Shown piece after piece: positions 46,091-54,541 of a DNA stretch of 64,000 bases. Source of the DNA: Planctomycetota bacterium (lineage in GTDB: Bacteria; Planctomycetota; UBA1135; UBA2386). The notes below the pieces were generated by a model that saw nothing but the letters and a program-made list of their open reading frames with translations, had not been told where the DNA came from and did no database searches. The translations under genes and the position numbers were made by a program. Every line of letters starts with the position of its first letter. Position 1 is the stretch's first letter. The stretch is taken from positions 1-64,000 of the forward strand of contig JALORC010000006.1 of the NCBI GenBank assembly GCA_025459175.1, in the 5' to 3' direction.

Positions 46091-46576
46091 TTAGCCGAAC
46101 AAAGCCAGAACCAGGAAGGCGGCGATCAACAGGCCAGAACCGAGCACCTCAACCGCGTGGCGAAGCCGGGCTCGTGCAAACTCGCTGCCCGGGAGCACGG
46201 CAAGCTGATCCACCGCAGGCAGGTTCTTGGCCAAAACTGCAGGAGCCTGCTCTGCAGGAGCCTGTGCGGCCGCGTGGCGTTGGTTTGTGGCCAAGGCCGC
46301 GGTCGTCGAGGCACACGCGGGCGAACGCACAGACGTTGCCTTCGCAAACGCCGCTGCCAACGGCTGCACCGACGGTTCGGGCTGCCGGCCGACCACTGAC
46401 CTGGCGCTGCCCGAGCTCACACCACCCGAACCGCGCGCCGCCGTGGATCGCGGCGGCTCGCGCCGAGTGGCAACGCCCCTCGGCGAATCCGCGATCACAC
46501 GAACAGACGGGCCTGCGCCGCGGTCGAGACGTTGGGCAAACGAGAGGGGGAGTTGGCGTTGGGTGGCGAACTTCAT
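46091..46576 (-). CDS. Small tail-anchored protein behind an SOS-type box
   Basis: A 161-residue protein of no family I know. The first 135 residues are low-complexity, rich in Ala, Ser, Arg and Pro, and the C-terminus is a membrane helix (EVLGSGLLIAAFLVLALFG) that ends the chain. A LexA-type palindrome (46578-46591) overlaps its ribosome site AGAGG, and a consensus promoter lies just upstream. The location next to lexA recalls the SOS cell-division inhibitors YneA, DivS and Rv2719c, which are also lexA neighbours; this is inference only, as no sequence similarity is visible. Confidence 0.6.
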   Translation of the reverse strand: MKFATQRQLPLSFAQRLDRGAGPSVRVIADSPRGVATRREPPRSTAARGSGGVSSGSARSVVGRQPEPSVQPLAAAFAKATSVRSPACASTTAALATNQRHAAAQAPAEQAPAVLAKNLPAVDQLAVLPGSEFARARLRHAVEVLGSGLLIAAFLVLALFG

Positions 46577-46577
46577 G

Positions 46578-46591
46578 CGAACCTCTGTTCG
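46578..46591 (-). promoter_or_regulatory. Putative LexA (SOS) box
   Basis: CGAACCTCTGTTCG is a perfect inverted repeat CGAAC-N4-GTTCG, the form of the Gram-positive/DinR LexA box (GAAC-N4-GTTC). It is one base from the start codon of the 161-residue gene and covers its ribosome site, downstream of the promoter's predicted start point. A second repeat with the same half-sites but opposite order (GTTCG-N7-CGAAC) lies at 46652-46668. Confidence 0.65.
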
Positions 46592-46606
46592 GTCGGTATT
46601 CGCCCC

Positions 46607-46634
46607 ATGTTAGCCTTTGGTTCAGATCTGTCAA
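46607..46634 (-). promoter_or_regulatory. Sigma-70-type promoter
   Basis: On the minus strand TTGACA (46634-46629) and TAACAT (46612-46607) are separated by 16 bases, close to the vegetative consensus. It would start transcription near 46600, just upstream of the SOS-type box, and drive the 161-residue gene and probably lexA. Confidence 0.68.
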
Positions 46635-46767
46635 CGCAGTGTTCTGGTTTTGTTCGTGGTAGCCGAACTTCGCTGCCGCGGCGGGACTTATGGTCGCCAC
46701 GAAATCTTGCGCCGCGGTGGCGGTTGACGGGCCGCATATGCAAGGGCCGTCTGCCCCAAGACTCCGG

Positions 46768-47325
46768 ATGCACCGCCCCACGGACAACCTGCGCGCCGAC
46801 CATGTGCTGACCGCACAGGGCCTCGCCGTGCTGGTCGGCATCGGCGGTCACGTGCGCGCCGGCGGCCCGTTCCCGGCCGCCGACTGCGCCATGGCCCTGC
46901 GGTTCCTGCGCGAGTTCGTGCTGGCCGTGCACCTGCGCAAGGAGATCGAGCTGGTGTGCCCGGCGGTGGCGATGCGCGGCGACGATCGCGCCGCCGAGCT
47001 CGTCGGTGAGCTGATGCGTCTGCACGAGGAGGTCGGCGAGCTGATCCACTCGCTGATCCTGTTCTGGGTGCCCGTCGACGACCTGACGGCCGAGGAGCGC
47101 GCCGTCTTCGCCGACACCTGTGAGGCGGTGGCAGCGCGCCTGGCGAGAATGCAACAGCTCGAGGAAACGCAGCTGTTCCCGGCCTGCGACGCGTCGATCC
47201 CCGCCGACGACCAGCTCGACTGGATCGATCGGTTCGGCCAGCTCGAGCAAGAGCGCGGCCCGCGAACGATCTGGGCCCAGCGCCTGGCCCCGCTGCTGCT
47301 GCAGTGGCGGATCGGCAGCCAATAG
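46768..47325 (+). CDS. Hemerythrin-like HHE protein
   Basis: A 185-residue four-helix protein with hemerythrin-type ligands: D/H in NLRADHVLTAQGL, H in HLRKEIELVCPAV, H in RLHEEVGELIH, and E in EETQLFPA. Such proteins bind a di-iron site and sense or store O2, NO or iron. The ATG at 46768 is chosen because it starts the first ligand helix. It is divergent from the SOS-type promoter, and the intergenic region contains the second inverted repeat. Confidence 0.78.
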   Translation: MHRPTDNLRADHVLTAQGLAVLVGIGGHVRAGGPFPAADCAMALRFLREFVLAVHLRKEIELVCPAVAMRGDDRAAELVGELMRLHEEVGELIHSLILFWVPVDDLTAEERAVFADTCEAVAARLARMQQLEETQLFPACDASIPADDQLDWIDRFGQLEQERGPRTIWAQRLAPLLLQWRIGSQ

Positions 47326-47467
47326 CCAACACCTCCGGCGGGCCAGCGCTGGCCACCGCGTGCGGAAGCTTGTGCCGCCGCGGTCCAGGCGCAGAATGCG
47401 AGCGCTGGAGCATGCCGCGATCGGTCACGGGCTGGTCGGCCCGCGCGGTGCGCTCAGGTCGCAGCCC

Positions 47468-48151
47468 ATGATCCTCACCCTCAAGCGCCCCCTCGTCTTC
47501 CTCGACTTCGAAACCACCGGTCTCGACACCAAGAACGATCGCATCGTCGAACTGGCGTTCGTCCGCCTGCTGCCGGACGGCCGCCGCGAGTCGCTGGTGC
47601 GCCCGGTCAATCCGGGGATCGCGCTGAGCAAGGGCGCCACCAAGGTCACCGGCATCCATTCCGCGGACGCCTGCGGCCTGTTCGGCGACGGCGGCAAGAA
47701 GCCGGCCCAACCGCTGCGCAAGCTCGGCGCCGAACTGGTCGAGTTCCTCGCCGACAGCGACCTCGCCGGCTTCAACCAGATCAACTACGACGTGCCGCTG
47801 TGGCTCAACGAGTGCAAGCGCCACGGCATCCCGTTCGAACTGGGCCGGCGCCACCAGGTCGACGTGAAGGTGCTCTTCAACGTCTGCGAAACGACGTGGG
47901 ACCGCTTCCTGATGGGGCCGCGCAACCTGGGGGCCGCCGTGCGCCACTACTGCGGCCGTGAACTCGAGGGCGCCCACTCCGCCGAGGCCGACACGCAGGC
48001 GACGATCGACGTGCTGCTGGCGCAGCTCGCCCGCCATCCGCAGCTGCCGCGGGACGTGCCGGGACTCAGCGAGTTCTGCTCGCGCAACAGCGAGAAGAAC
48101 CGCGACGAGGATCCGGCCGCGGCGCCACGCGCAGGCGGCGCCACGGCATGA
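47468..48151 (+). CDS. DEDDh 3'-5' exonuclease
   Basis: A 227-residue exonuclease of the DnaQ/RNase T superfamily. The ExoI motif is FLDFETTG (D13/E15), ExoII is GFNQINYDVPL, and ExoIII is HSAEADTQAT with the catalytic His. It should degrade single-stranded DNA or RNA 3' ends; it lacks a fused polymerase or UvrC domain. Its stop overlaps the thioesterase start as ATGA. Confidence 0.87.
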   Translation: MILTLKRPLVFLDFETTGLDTKNDRIVELAFVRLLPDGRRESLVRPVNPGIALSKGATKVTGIHSADACGLFGDGGKKPAQPLRKLGAELVEFLADSDLAGFNQINYDVPLWLNECKRHGIPFELGRRHQVDVKVLFNVCETTWDRFLMGPRNLGAAVRHYCGRELEGAHSAEADTQATIDVLLAQLARHPQLPRDVPGLSEFCSRNSEKNRDEDPAAAPRAGGATA

Positions 48152-48588
48152 CGTTCCGCACCCGCCTGCGCTACCGCTTCGGCGACATCGACGACGCCGG
48201 CATCGCCTACTACCCGAAGCTGCTGCACTACTTCCACTGCGCCTTCGAGGACTGGTGGAGCGACGCCCTCGGTCGCCCCTACCCGCAGATCCTGCACGAC
48301 GACAAGCTCGGCTTCCCGGCGGTCAAGCTCGAGGCGGAGTTCTTCTCGCCGGTGCGCTACGGCGACGAACCGTGGGTGCATCTCGGCGTGCTGCGACTCG
48401 GCGGTTCGTCGGTCGAGTTCGGGTTCTGGATGACGCGCGGCGACGACCCGAAGCCGCTGTGCCGGGCACGGGTGACGACAGCCACCGTCGACATGGCGAA
48501 GATGGAAAAGTGCGCGCTGCCGGCGGCTTGGCGCGAGCGGTTCGCGGTGTTCTCGCTGCGCGAAGAGGACTTCCCGCGCGGCCGTTGA
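48148..48588 (+). CDS. Acyl-CoA thioesterase (4HBT hotdog family)
   Basis: A 146-residue hotdog-fold thioesterase. The catalytic region FGDIDDAGIAYYPKLLHYFH matches the 4HBT/YbgC family, in which Asp activates water for thioester hydrolysis. The length fits. It is coupled to the exonuclease (4-base overlap), although no functional link is known. The substrate chain length is unknown. Confidence 0.85.
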   Translation: MTFRTRLRYRFGDIDDAGIAYYPKLLHYFHCAFEDWWSDALGRPYPQILHDDKLGFPAVKLEAEFFSPVRYGDEPWVHLGVLRLGGSSVEFGFWMTRGDDPKPLCRARVTTATVDMAKMEKCALPAAWRERFAVFSLREEDFPRGR

Positions 48589-48604
48589 GGCCCGGCGCGC
48601 GGGG

Positions 48605-49366
48605 TCAGAGCCGGTAGTCGCGCGGGAAGAAGCCCTGCGCCGGAACGCTGCGCACACCGAACACCACCGCCACCTGTTCGGCCGCCAGCGCGACCTCGGG
48701 CGGCCCGTCGGCGAACACGCGCCCCTCGTGCAGCAGCACGACACGGTCGCACACCGGCGCCACCAGATTGAGATCATGCGATGCGACCAGCACGCCGCGG
48801 CCCGCAGTGGCCAGGCGCCGCAGCATCGCCATCAGCTGCAGCGCGTGTTCGAGGTCGAGGTTGTTGGTCGGCTCGTCGAGCAACAACAGCGGCGCCTCGG
48901 TCGCGAGCGCGCGGGCCACCGCGATGCGCCGTTGCTCGCCGCCGGACAACGTCGTCACCCGGCGATCGGCGAACGCCGCGGCGTCGACCGCGGTCAGCGC
49001 CCGCTCGATCGCCGACCGGTCGTCGGGCTGCAGCGCCTCCCCGCGCCCGCGGTGCGGGTGCCGACCCATCGTCACCAGTTCGCGACCGGTGAACTCGAAC
49101 GGCGTGTCGACGCTCTGCGGCACGAACGCCAGTTCGCGGGCGCGCGCCCGGTCCGGCCACTGCGACAGCGCGCGGCCGCCGAGTTCGATCCGGCCGGCGG
49201 CGAGCGGCAGGGCGCCGAGCAGCGCACGCAGCAGCGTGCTCTTGCCAGCGCCGTTGCGACCGGCGAGCAGCACCAGTTCCCCCTGGCGCAGCGCGAACGA
49301 CACGCCGTCGAGCACGGTGCGAGGCCCCAGCTGCAGCCGCAGGTCGGTGGCGAGCAGGCCGTTCAC
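48605..49366 (-). CDS. ABC transporter ATP-binding protein, FecE/BtuD-type
   Basis: A 253-residue ATPase with Walker A (AGRNGAGKST), signature motif LSGGEQRR, Walker B LLLLDEPTN and switch His in VASHDLN. The family energises uptake of iron chelates, heme or cobalamin. The GTG start at 49366 overlaps the permease stop (GTGA). It is the third gene of a binding protein-permease-ATPase operon. Confidence 0.92.
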   Translation of the reverse strand: MNGLLATDLRLQLGPRTVLDGVSFALRQGELVLLAGRNGAGKSTLLRALLGALPLAAGRIELGGRALSQWPDRARARELAFVPQSVDTPFEFTGRELVTMGRHPHRGRGEALQPDDRSAIERALTAVDAAAFADRRVTTLSGGEQRRIAVARALATEAPLLLLDEPTNNLDLEHALQLMAMLRRLATAGRGVLVASHDLNLVAPVCDRVVLLHEGRVFADGPPEVALAAEQVAVVFGVRSVPAQGFFPRDYRL

Positions 49367-50382
49367 GCTTCCTCTCCGCGCCGGTGCCGCGCCAGCAGGA
49401 ACAGGAAGTAGGGCGCACCGAGCAGCGTGGTCACGACGCCGAGCCGCAGGTTCGCATCGGGCGGCGCCAGGCGGCACGCGAGATCGCTGCCGACCAGCAA
49501 CAGGGCGCCGAGCAGGGCCGAGGTCGGCAACAGGCGAGCATGCAGCGGACCGACCAACAGCCGCGCCAGGTGCGGCACGACCAGGCCGAGCAACGCGATG
49601 CCGCCGGTGTTGGCGACCGTCGTCGCGGTCAGGCCGCACGCACACCACACCAGCCATCGCCGCGCGCGCGGCGCGTCGACCCCCAGACTGTGCGCACTGT
49701 CGTCGTGCAGGGTCAGCAGGTCGAGCTCGCGCACACGCCCGGCCAGCAGCGCGGTGAACAGCACGAAGCCCACCGCGGTGATCCCCGCATGCTCCCAGGT
49801 GCGGGCCTCGAGGCCGCCCATCAGCCAGAACAGCACGCGCGAGCTGGCGGTGTAGTTGTCGAACGTGAACGTCACCACGAACGACGTCAGCGCGCCGACC
49901 AGGGTGTTCAGCGCGATGCCCGCGAGCAGCAGCGTCGAGATCGCGAAGCGTCCGTGCGCACGCGCCAGCACGAACACCAGCGCCGTCACCGCGCTCGCGC
50001 CGGCCAACGACGACAGCGGCACCACCAGCAGGCTCAGCGCGGCCAGATCGAGCACGATCGCCAGCGCCCCGCCGAACGCGGCGCCGGCGGCGGTGCCGAC
50101 CAGATCCGGTGACGCCAGCGGGTTGCGGAACGTCGCCTGCATCACCGCGCCCGCCGCCGCCAGCGCGGCACCACCGAATGCCGCCACCAGCAGGCGGGGC
50201 AACCGGATGTCGGCGAACACGAACGCGACATCAGCGGCGGGTGGACTGGCCCCGAACCAGCAGCCGATCCACTGCAGCAGTTCGCCGAAGCCCGGCCCTT
50301 CGCGACAAAGGCCCAGATACAGCGCTCCCGTCACCACCAGGGCAACCGCGAGCAAGGGCGGCAACGCGCGCTCCGACTTCAT
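49363..50382 (-). CDS. FecCD-family permease
   Basis: A 339-residue polytopic permease with about 10 membrane segments. The typical FecCD motifs RLPRLLVAAFGGAALAAAG (first third) and GGIALLGLVVPHLARLLVG are clear. It forms the channel for metal-chelate uptake. The length matches BtuC (about 330). It overlaps both neighbours by 4 bases (ATGA/GTGA). Confidence 0.93.
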   Translation of the reverse strand: MKSERALPPLLAVALVVTGALYLGLCREGPGFGELLQWIGCWFGASPPAADVAFVFADIRLPRLLVAAFGGAALAAAGAVMQATFRNPLASPDLVGTAAGAAFGGALAIVLDLAALSLLVVPLSSLAGASAVTALVFVLARAHGRFAISTLLLAGIALNTLVGALTSFVVTFTFDNYTASSRVLFWLMGGLEARTWEHAGITAVGFVLFTALLAGRVRELDLLTLHDDSAHSLGVDAPRARRWLVWCACGLTATTVANTGGIALLGLVVPHLARLLVGPLHARLLPTSALLGALLLVGSDLACRLAPPDANLRLGVVTTLLGAPYFLFLLARHRRGEEA

Positions 50383-51272
50383 GGCCGGCCCAGCCTGGTC
50401 AGCTCGCGCTGCAGCAGCTCGGCCGTCTCGACGAGGCGATGCGAAGTCGTGTTCAGCAGCGGCCCGGGCACCCGCACGAACGCCTTCGCCTGCACGCACT
50501 GCAGCAGGCGCAGACCAGGGTGCTGCTCGATCCACGGTGGCACACTGCGGTCGGCTTCCCCGCTGCTGCCCTCGAGCACCAGCACCGACGGCTGCCACGC
50601 GAGCAGCGCCTCGACATCCACCTTGCGGAACGGACCGACGCCGCGTTCGACCGCCAACGGCCTCGCCCCGGCGGCAACCACGACCGCCGCGAACAGCGAC
50701 CCGCGACCATAGGTGTGCAGACCGCCGTCGAGGTTGATGACCCGCCGCTCGGCCACGGCCGGCGCGGTGGCCACCAATGCCTGCAGCCGCGTCTGCATCG
50801 AGGTCACCAGTTGGCCCGCCTCGGCCTCGAGATGACACAGGCGACCGATGCGAAGCAGGTTCGCCGCAATGTCATCGAAGTTGCCAGGGTTCGCAGTCCG
50901 CACCACTGGCACCGCCGCCGCTGACAGCAGGGCCAAGGTCTCCGGCCGCGTGTAGGCATCGCAGATCACCAGATCGGGCCGCGCCGCCAACAGCTGCTCG
51001 GCCTCGGCGCCGACCAACGGCAAACCCTGCGCGCTGTCGACGACCAGCGAGAAGCGCGGATCGACGGCGAGCTCGTGCACGCCGGCGATGCGGGCGCGCG
51101 GGGCAATGGCCAACAGCACCTCGGTCGCCAACAGCGACGCCGCGACGATGCGCTGCGGCGGCTGCGCCGGGCGCCAGTCGGGGCTCGCCCACGGCGGCTC
51201 GTGCCGACAGCCCGCGCACGAAATGCACAGGCCGATCCACCACCGCCAGCGACCGACAGACGGAACGAGCAC
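50379..51272 (-). CDS. Periplasmic metal-chelate binding protein (BtuF/FecB-like)
   Basis: A 297-residue type III solute-binding protein. PPQRIVAASLLATEVLLAI starts the first lobe, and ARPDLVICDAYT and LRIGRLCHLEAEA are typical of the helical-backbone BtuF/FecB/FepB class. The signal ends in CAGC, a lipobox-like site with Cys instead of Leu at -3. It would capture a siderophore, heme or cobalamin for the FecCD/FecE pair downstream. The GTG start at 51272 is the best fit. Confidence 0.85.
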   Translation of the reverse strand: MLVPSVGRWRWWIGLCISCAGCRHEPPWASPDWRPAQPPQRIVAASLLATEVLLAIAPRARIAGVHELAVDPRFSLVVDSAQGLPLVGAEAEQLLAARPDLVICDAYTRPETLALLSAAAVPVVRTANPGNFDDIAANLLRIGRLCHLEAEAGQLVTSMQTRLQALVATAPAVAERRVINLDGGLHTYGRGSLFAAVVVAAGARPLAVERGVGPFRKVDVEALLAWQPSVLVLEGSSGEADRSVPPWIEQHPGLRLLQCVQAKAFVRVPGPLLNTTSHRLVETAELLQRELTRLGRP

Positions 51273-51491
51273 ACGGCCATCATCGCGAGCCGAAGTCGGA
51301 CGGCAACCTGGACTTGGGCAACGAACGCAGGAACGCCAGTTCGGTCCGGACCGCGCCAAGGCGAGGCACCGCCGCACGGCGCGGGCGGAGAAACCCCGGC
51401 CTGGACGCACTTGGCGCTGCGTAGTTGGCGGCTACCACCCCATGCCATCAGGGTGTTGCGTCCGTTTCGCTCTGCCGAGCCTCGATCCCAC

Positions 51492-53192
51492 ATGCAATTC
51501 AACAATCGCCACCCCGCTGCGCCGCGGTCACTTCCCACCGCTGCACCGCGCCGCGGCAGCACGCTCCTCACCATGGTGCTGCCGCTGCTGTTCGCGACGG
51601 CGTGCCACCAGCGCGTCGAGCCGCCCGCGACCGCGCTCGAGCCGGATGCGAGCTTCGCCGTGGCCAACCCGATGGCGCCGCCGCCGATCGACGCGGCCGG
51701 CTGGTCGGTGTTCACGCCGAGCGGCCCCAACACGCGCATCGTCTACGTCAGCAGTTCAACCGGCAACGACAGCAACAGCGGTCTGTCGCCATCGCTGCCC
51801 AAGCGCACGCTGGCGGCCGGCAAGGCCCTGATGCGCAACGGCTGGCCCGATTGGCTGCTGCTGAAGAAGGGCGACGTCTGGGACGAGGCGCTCGGCAACT
51901 GGAGCACGATGGGGCGCAGCATCGGCGAACCCCAACTGGTCAGCAGCTACGGCACCGGCGCGCGACCGCTGATCCGGTCCGGGGCGAGCAACGGCATGTC
52001 CCGCAACGGCGGCGGCTCGCGACCGTGGCTGAGCGTCGTCGGTCTGCACTTCCGCGGCCGGGACAACGCCCCCAACAGCAGCCCGTCCGGCTTCCATTGC
52101 CTGACTCCGGTCGAGGGTCTGCTGATCGAGGACTGCTGCTTCGAGCGCTACCAGGTCGGCATCGTGATCCAGGGCTTCGACGGCCGGATCAAGAACATCC
52201 GCCTGCGCCGCAACATCGTCATCGACAACTACTCGGTATCCGCCAGCCACCCGGCCGGCGCTTACCTGTCGGGCGTCGACGGCATGCTGCTCGAGGAGAA
52301 CGTGTTCGACCACAACGGCTGGCTGCCGGGGGTCGCCAACGCCACCGGACCGAGCATCTACCGGCACAACATCTACATACAGACCGACTGCACCGACTGC
52401 ACGTTGCGCGACAACTACGTGATGAACGCGGCTTCGCACGGCGCGCAGATGCGCAGCGCCGGCGTTGCCACCGGCAACATCTTCGCGCGCAACTCGATCT
52501 CGCTCTACGTGCACGGCAACCCGGCCGTCAGCGTGCCGATCGAGGTCGAGTGCCGCGACAACGTGTTCCTCGACGGCAAGGACATCGATGCCGCGAACCC
52601 GCGCGGCTGGGCGCTGGACGTCAGGGACGTGCAGCGCGGCATCTTCAGCGGCAACCTGTTCGCGGCCACCACGCAGGCCAACTTCCCCTACGCGATGCAG
52701 TTCAAGGGAACCATCCGCGACGTGTTCATCGCCGGCAACCTGGTCGCCGACTGGCCGCGCGGGCTGACCTTCGAGGGCAACACGACCACGTTCAGCAACA
52801 TCCTGCTGCAGAACAACCACATCCAGGACGGCAGCACCAACAACTACCTGCTGCGTCACAACGACGGCGCGCTGCCGAGCTACATCGCGGCATCGTCGTT
52901 CAACACCTTCGACAGCCGGGTCCTGGTGCCGTCCCAGTGGATCCTGCGCGGGGCCACCACGCTCGACGTCACCGCCTGGCGCAACCAGTTCGGCGACATC
53001 TCGTCGCAGTCGCAGTACCGCGCGCTGCCGGACCCGACCCGTTCGCTCGGCAGCTACAACGCCTGGCTCGGTGGCGCGGACGGTTTCGATGCGTTCCGCA
53101 AGGAGCTGCGCCAGCAGTCGAAGGACACCTGGCGCCCCGAGTACAGCGCCCGCGCCGCGGCCGCATGGATCCGCGAGGGCTTCGGCATGTGA
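51492..53192 (+). CDS. Right-handed beta-helix lipoprotein
   Basis: A 566-residue lipoprotein with lipobox ATAC near residue 38. The body has repeated beta-helix coils (for example IVIDNYSVSASH, VFDHNGWLPG, YVMNAASHGAQM and NNHIQDGSTN), as in pectate-lyase-like and parallel beta-helix surface proteins. A STGNDSNSGLSP segment near residue 90 is the usual cap start in this group. A polysaccharide-lyase or adhesin role is possible; no catalytic site can be assigned. It is divergent from the iron-chelate operon. Confidence 0.77.
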   Translation: MQFNNRHPAAPRSLPTAAPRRGSTLLTMVLPLLFATACHQRVEPPATALEPDASFAVANPMAPPPIDAAGWSVFTPSGPNTRIVYVSSSTGNDSNSGLSPSLPKRTLAAGKALMRNGWPDWLLLKKGDVWDEALGNWSTMGRSIGEPQLVSSYGTGARPLIRSGASNGMSRNGGGSRPWLSVVGLHFRGRDNAPNSSPSGFHCLTPVEGLLIEDCCFERYQVGIVIQGFDGRIKNIRLRRNIVIDNYSVSASHPAGAYLSGVDGMLLEENVFDHNGWLPGVANATGPSIYRHNIYIQTDCTDCTLRDNYVMNAASHGAQMRSAGVATGNIFARNSISLYVHGNPAVSVPIEVECRDNVFLDGKDIDAANPRGWALDVRDVQRGIFSGNLFAATTQANFPYAMQFKGTIRDVFIAGNLVADWPRGLTFEGNTTTFSNILLQNNHIQDGSTNNYLLRHNDGALPSYIAASSFNTFDSRVLVPSQWILRGATTLDVTAWRNQFGDISSQSQYRALPDPTRSLGSYNAWLGGADGFDAFRKELRQQSKDTWRPEYSARAAAAWIREGFGM

Positions 53193-53210
53193 TCGCGTAG
53201 AAGGGGGGGC

Positions 53211-53753
53211 ATGAACGCGTCCCCCCCGCCTGGCCTGGTCCGCCGCATCGTGCGCGGCGGCTTCGGGATCCTCGCCGCGCTGTGGATCCTGGTCGAGGAG
53301 TGGCTGTGGGAAGGACTGAAGCGGGCCATGCAGTGGCTCGGCCGCCTGCCCCCGGTGCGGTGGCTCGAGGCGCGCATCGCGAGCGCCGGGCCACGCACGG
53401 CGCTCGCACTGTTCGTGGTGCCGTGGCTGCTGCTGTTGCCGGTCAAGCTGCTGGCGTTCTGGTTCATGGCCTCCGGCCACGCCGGCGCCGGCGTGCTCGT
53501 GTTCGTCGTCGCCAAGGTGCTCGGCACCGCGCTGCTGGCGCGGCTGTTCACGCTGACGAAGCCGGCGCTGCTGACGATCGGCTGGTTCCGGCGCCTGCAC
53601 GACTGGTTCGTCGCGATCAAACAACGGCTGCTCGGCTACGTGCGCGGCCTGCGGGTGGTGATCTGGGTCAAGGTCGCGAGCGCGCGGGTCCGCGCTGCGC
53701 TGCGCGCGTTCTGGCACCGCATCCACGGTCCGACGCCGCCGCGCGCCGGGTGA
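53211..53753 (+). CDS. Small integral membrane protein
   Basis: A 180-residue protein with three to four hydrophobic segments (GGFGILAALWILVEEWLW, TALALFVVPWLLLLPVKLLA and VLVFVVAKVLGTALLA) and a basic C-terminus. No family is recognised. A Gly-rich ribosome site (GAAGGGGGGG) precedes the ATG. It follows the beta-helix gene by 18 bases and may be its cotranscribed partner. Confidence 0.62.
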   Translation: MNASPPPGLVRRIVRGGFGILAALWILVEEWLWEGLKRAMQWLGRLPPVRWLEARIASAGPRTALALFVVPWLLLLPVKLLAFWFMASGHAGAGVLVFVVAKVLGTALLARLFTLTKPALLTIGWFRRLHDWFVAIKQRLLGYVRGLRVVIWVKVASARVRAALRAFWHRIHGPTPPRAG

Positions 53754-53760
53754 AGTCGAC

Positions 53761-53904
53761 TCACCGCACTCGCGGCTGCACCCGCGCTCGCACCGTCGCC
53801 AGCAGCCAGCTGCCGTCCACCTTCTGCGTCGCCACCACGATCAGCGCACCCGGTGCCAGCACCGCCGTCTGCTCGAACCTCGCACCGGTCCCGGCGCGCT
53901 TCAC
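53761..53904 (-). CDS. Coupled small ORF of 47 residues
   Basis: The ORF reads RFEQTAVLAPGALIVVATQ in its centre and has a small beta-strand-like pattern. Its GTG start overlaps the flavin reductase TGA as GTGA, the coupling used elsewhere in this window, which supports translation. No family is recognised. It could be a detached C-terminal segment or a tiny partner. Confidence 0.4.
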   Translation of the reverse strand: MKRAGTGARFEQTAVLAPGALIVVATQKVDGSWLLATVRARVQPRVR

Positions 53905-54458
53905 CGCCGTGCCGCCAGCGAGCTGCCGGTGGCGAAGAACAGCCCGCCCTTGCGGTGATGGATCGTGCGCGGGCCGCCGTCGACGAAGCGCCAGTCGCCG
54001 TCGGCCCACAGCGCCCCGTCGGCCCACGCCGCCACACACTCCAATACGAACAGGTCGTGGCGTGCCTCGATCGCGGGCTCGGGCACCCGACGGCACTCGA
54101 GCCACGCGGCACACCCGCGGACCAGCGGCGCCTGCACCAGGCTCGCGGCCTCGCTCGCCACTTGGAAGCGCTCGAACTTGTCGCCGTCGCGGCCGCCGTG
54201 CGTGCCGAGCGCGTAGGTCAGGTCGACCTGGTCGGTGGTCGGCGCGTGCAGCACACACTCGCCGGACGCGACCAGCAGTTCGCGCGTGAAGGTGTCGGCA
54301 GCGATCACCGCGGCGAACTTCGCCGGCTCGAAGTCGAGTGGCATCACCCAGGCCGCCGCCATCACGTTGCGCCGCCCCGCGTGCGCCGTCGACACCAGCG
54401 TGGTCGGACCGTGATTGAGCAGACGGTGGGCGTGGGCGAGCGGAACGGCGATGCGCAT
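53901..54458 (-). CDS. Flavin reductase-like FMN-binding protein
   Basis: A 185-residue split-barrel flavoprotein. PTTLVSTAHAGRRNVMAAAW is the N-terminal flavin-binding signature, followed by AVIAADTFTREL and the C-terminal HHRKGGLFF. It would reduce or bind FMN, supplying electrons to an oxygenase; no oxygenase is adjacent. The ATG at 54458 starts directly before the motif. Confidence 0.8.
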   Translation of the reverse strand: MRIAVPLAHAHRLLNHGPTTLVSTAHAGRRNVMAAAWVMPLDFEPAKFAAVIAADTFTRELLVASGECVLHAPTTDQVDLTYALGTHGGRDGDKFERFQVASEAASLVQAPLVRGCAAWLECRRVPEPAIEARHDLFVLECVAAWADGALWADGDWRFVDGGPRTIHHRKGGLFFATGSSLAARR

Positions 54459-54541
54459 CGCGGCGGAAGATACCCGCGGGCCGGCGTCGCGATCGGCAAC
54501 GGAAGGTCAGGTTGCGAACTGCTGCCCGGCAGCACTGCCGT

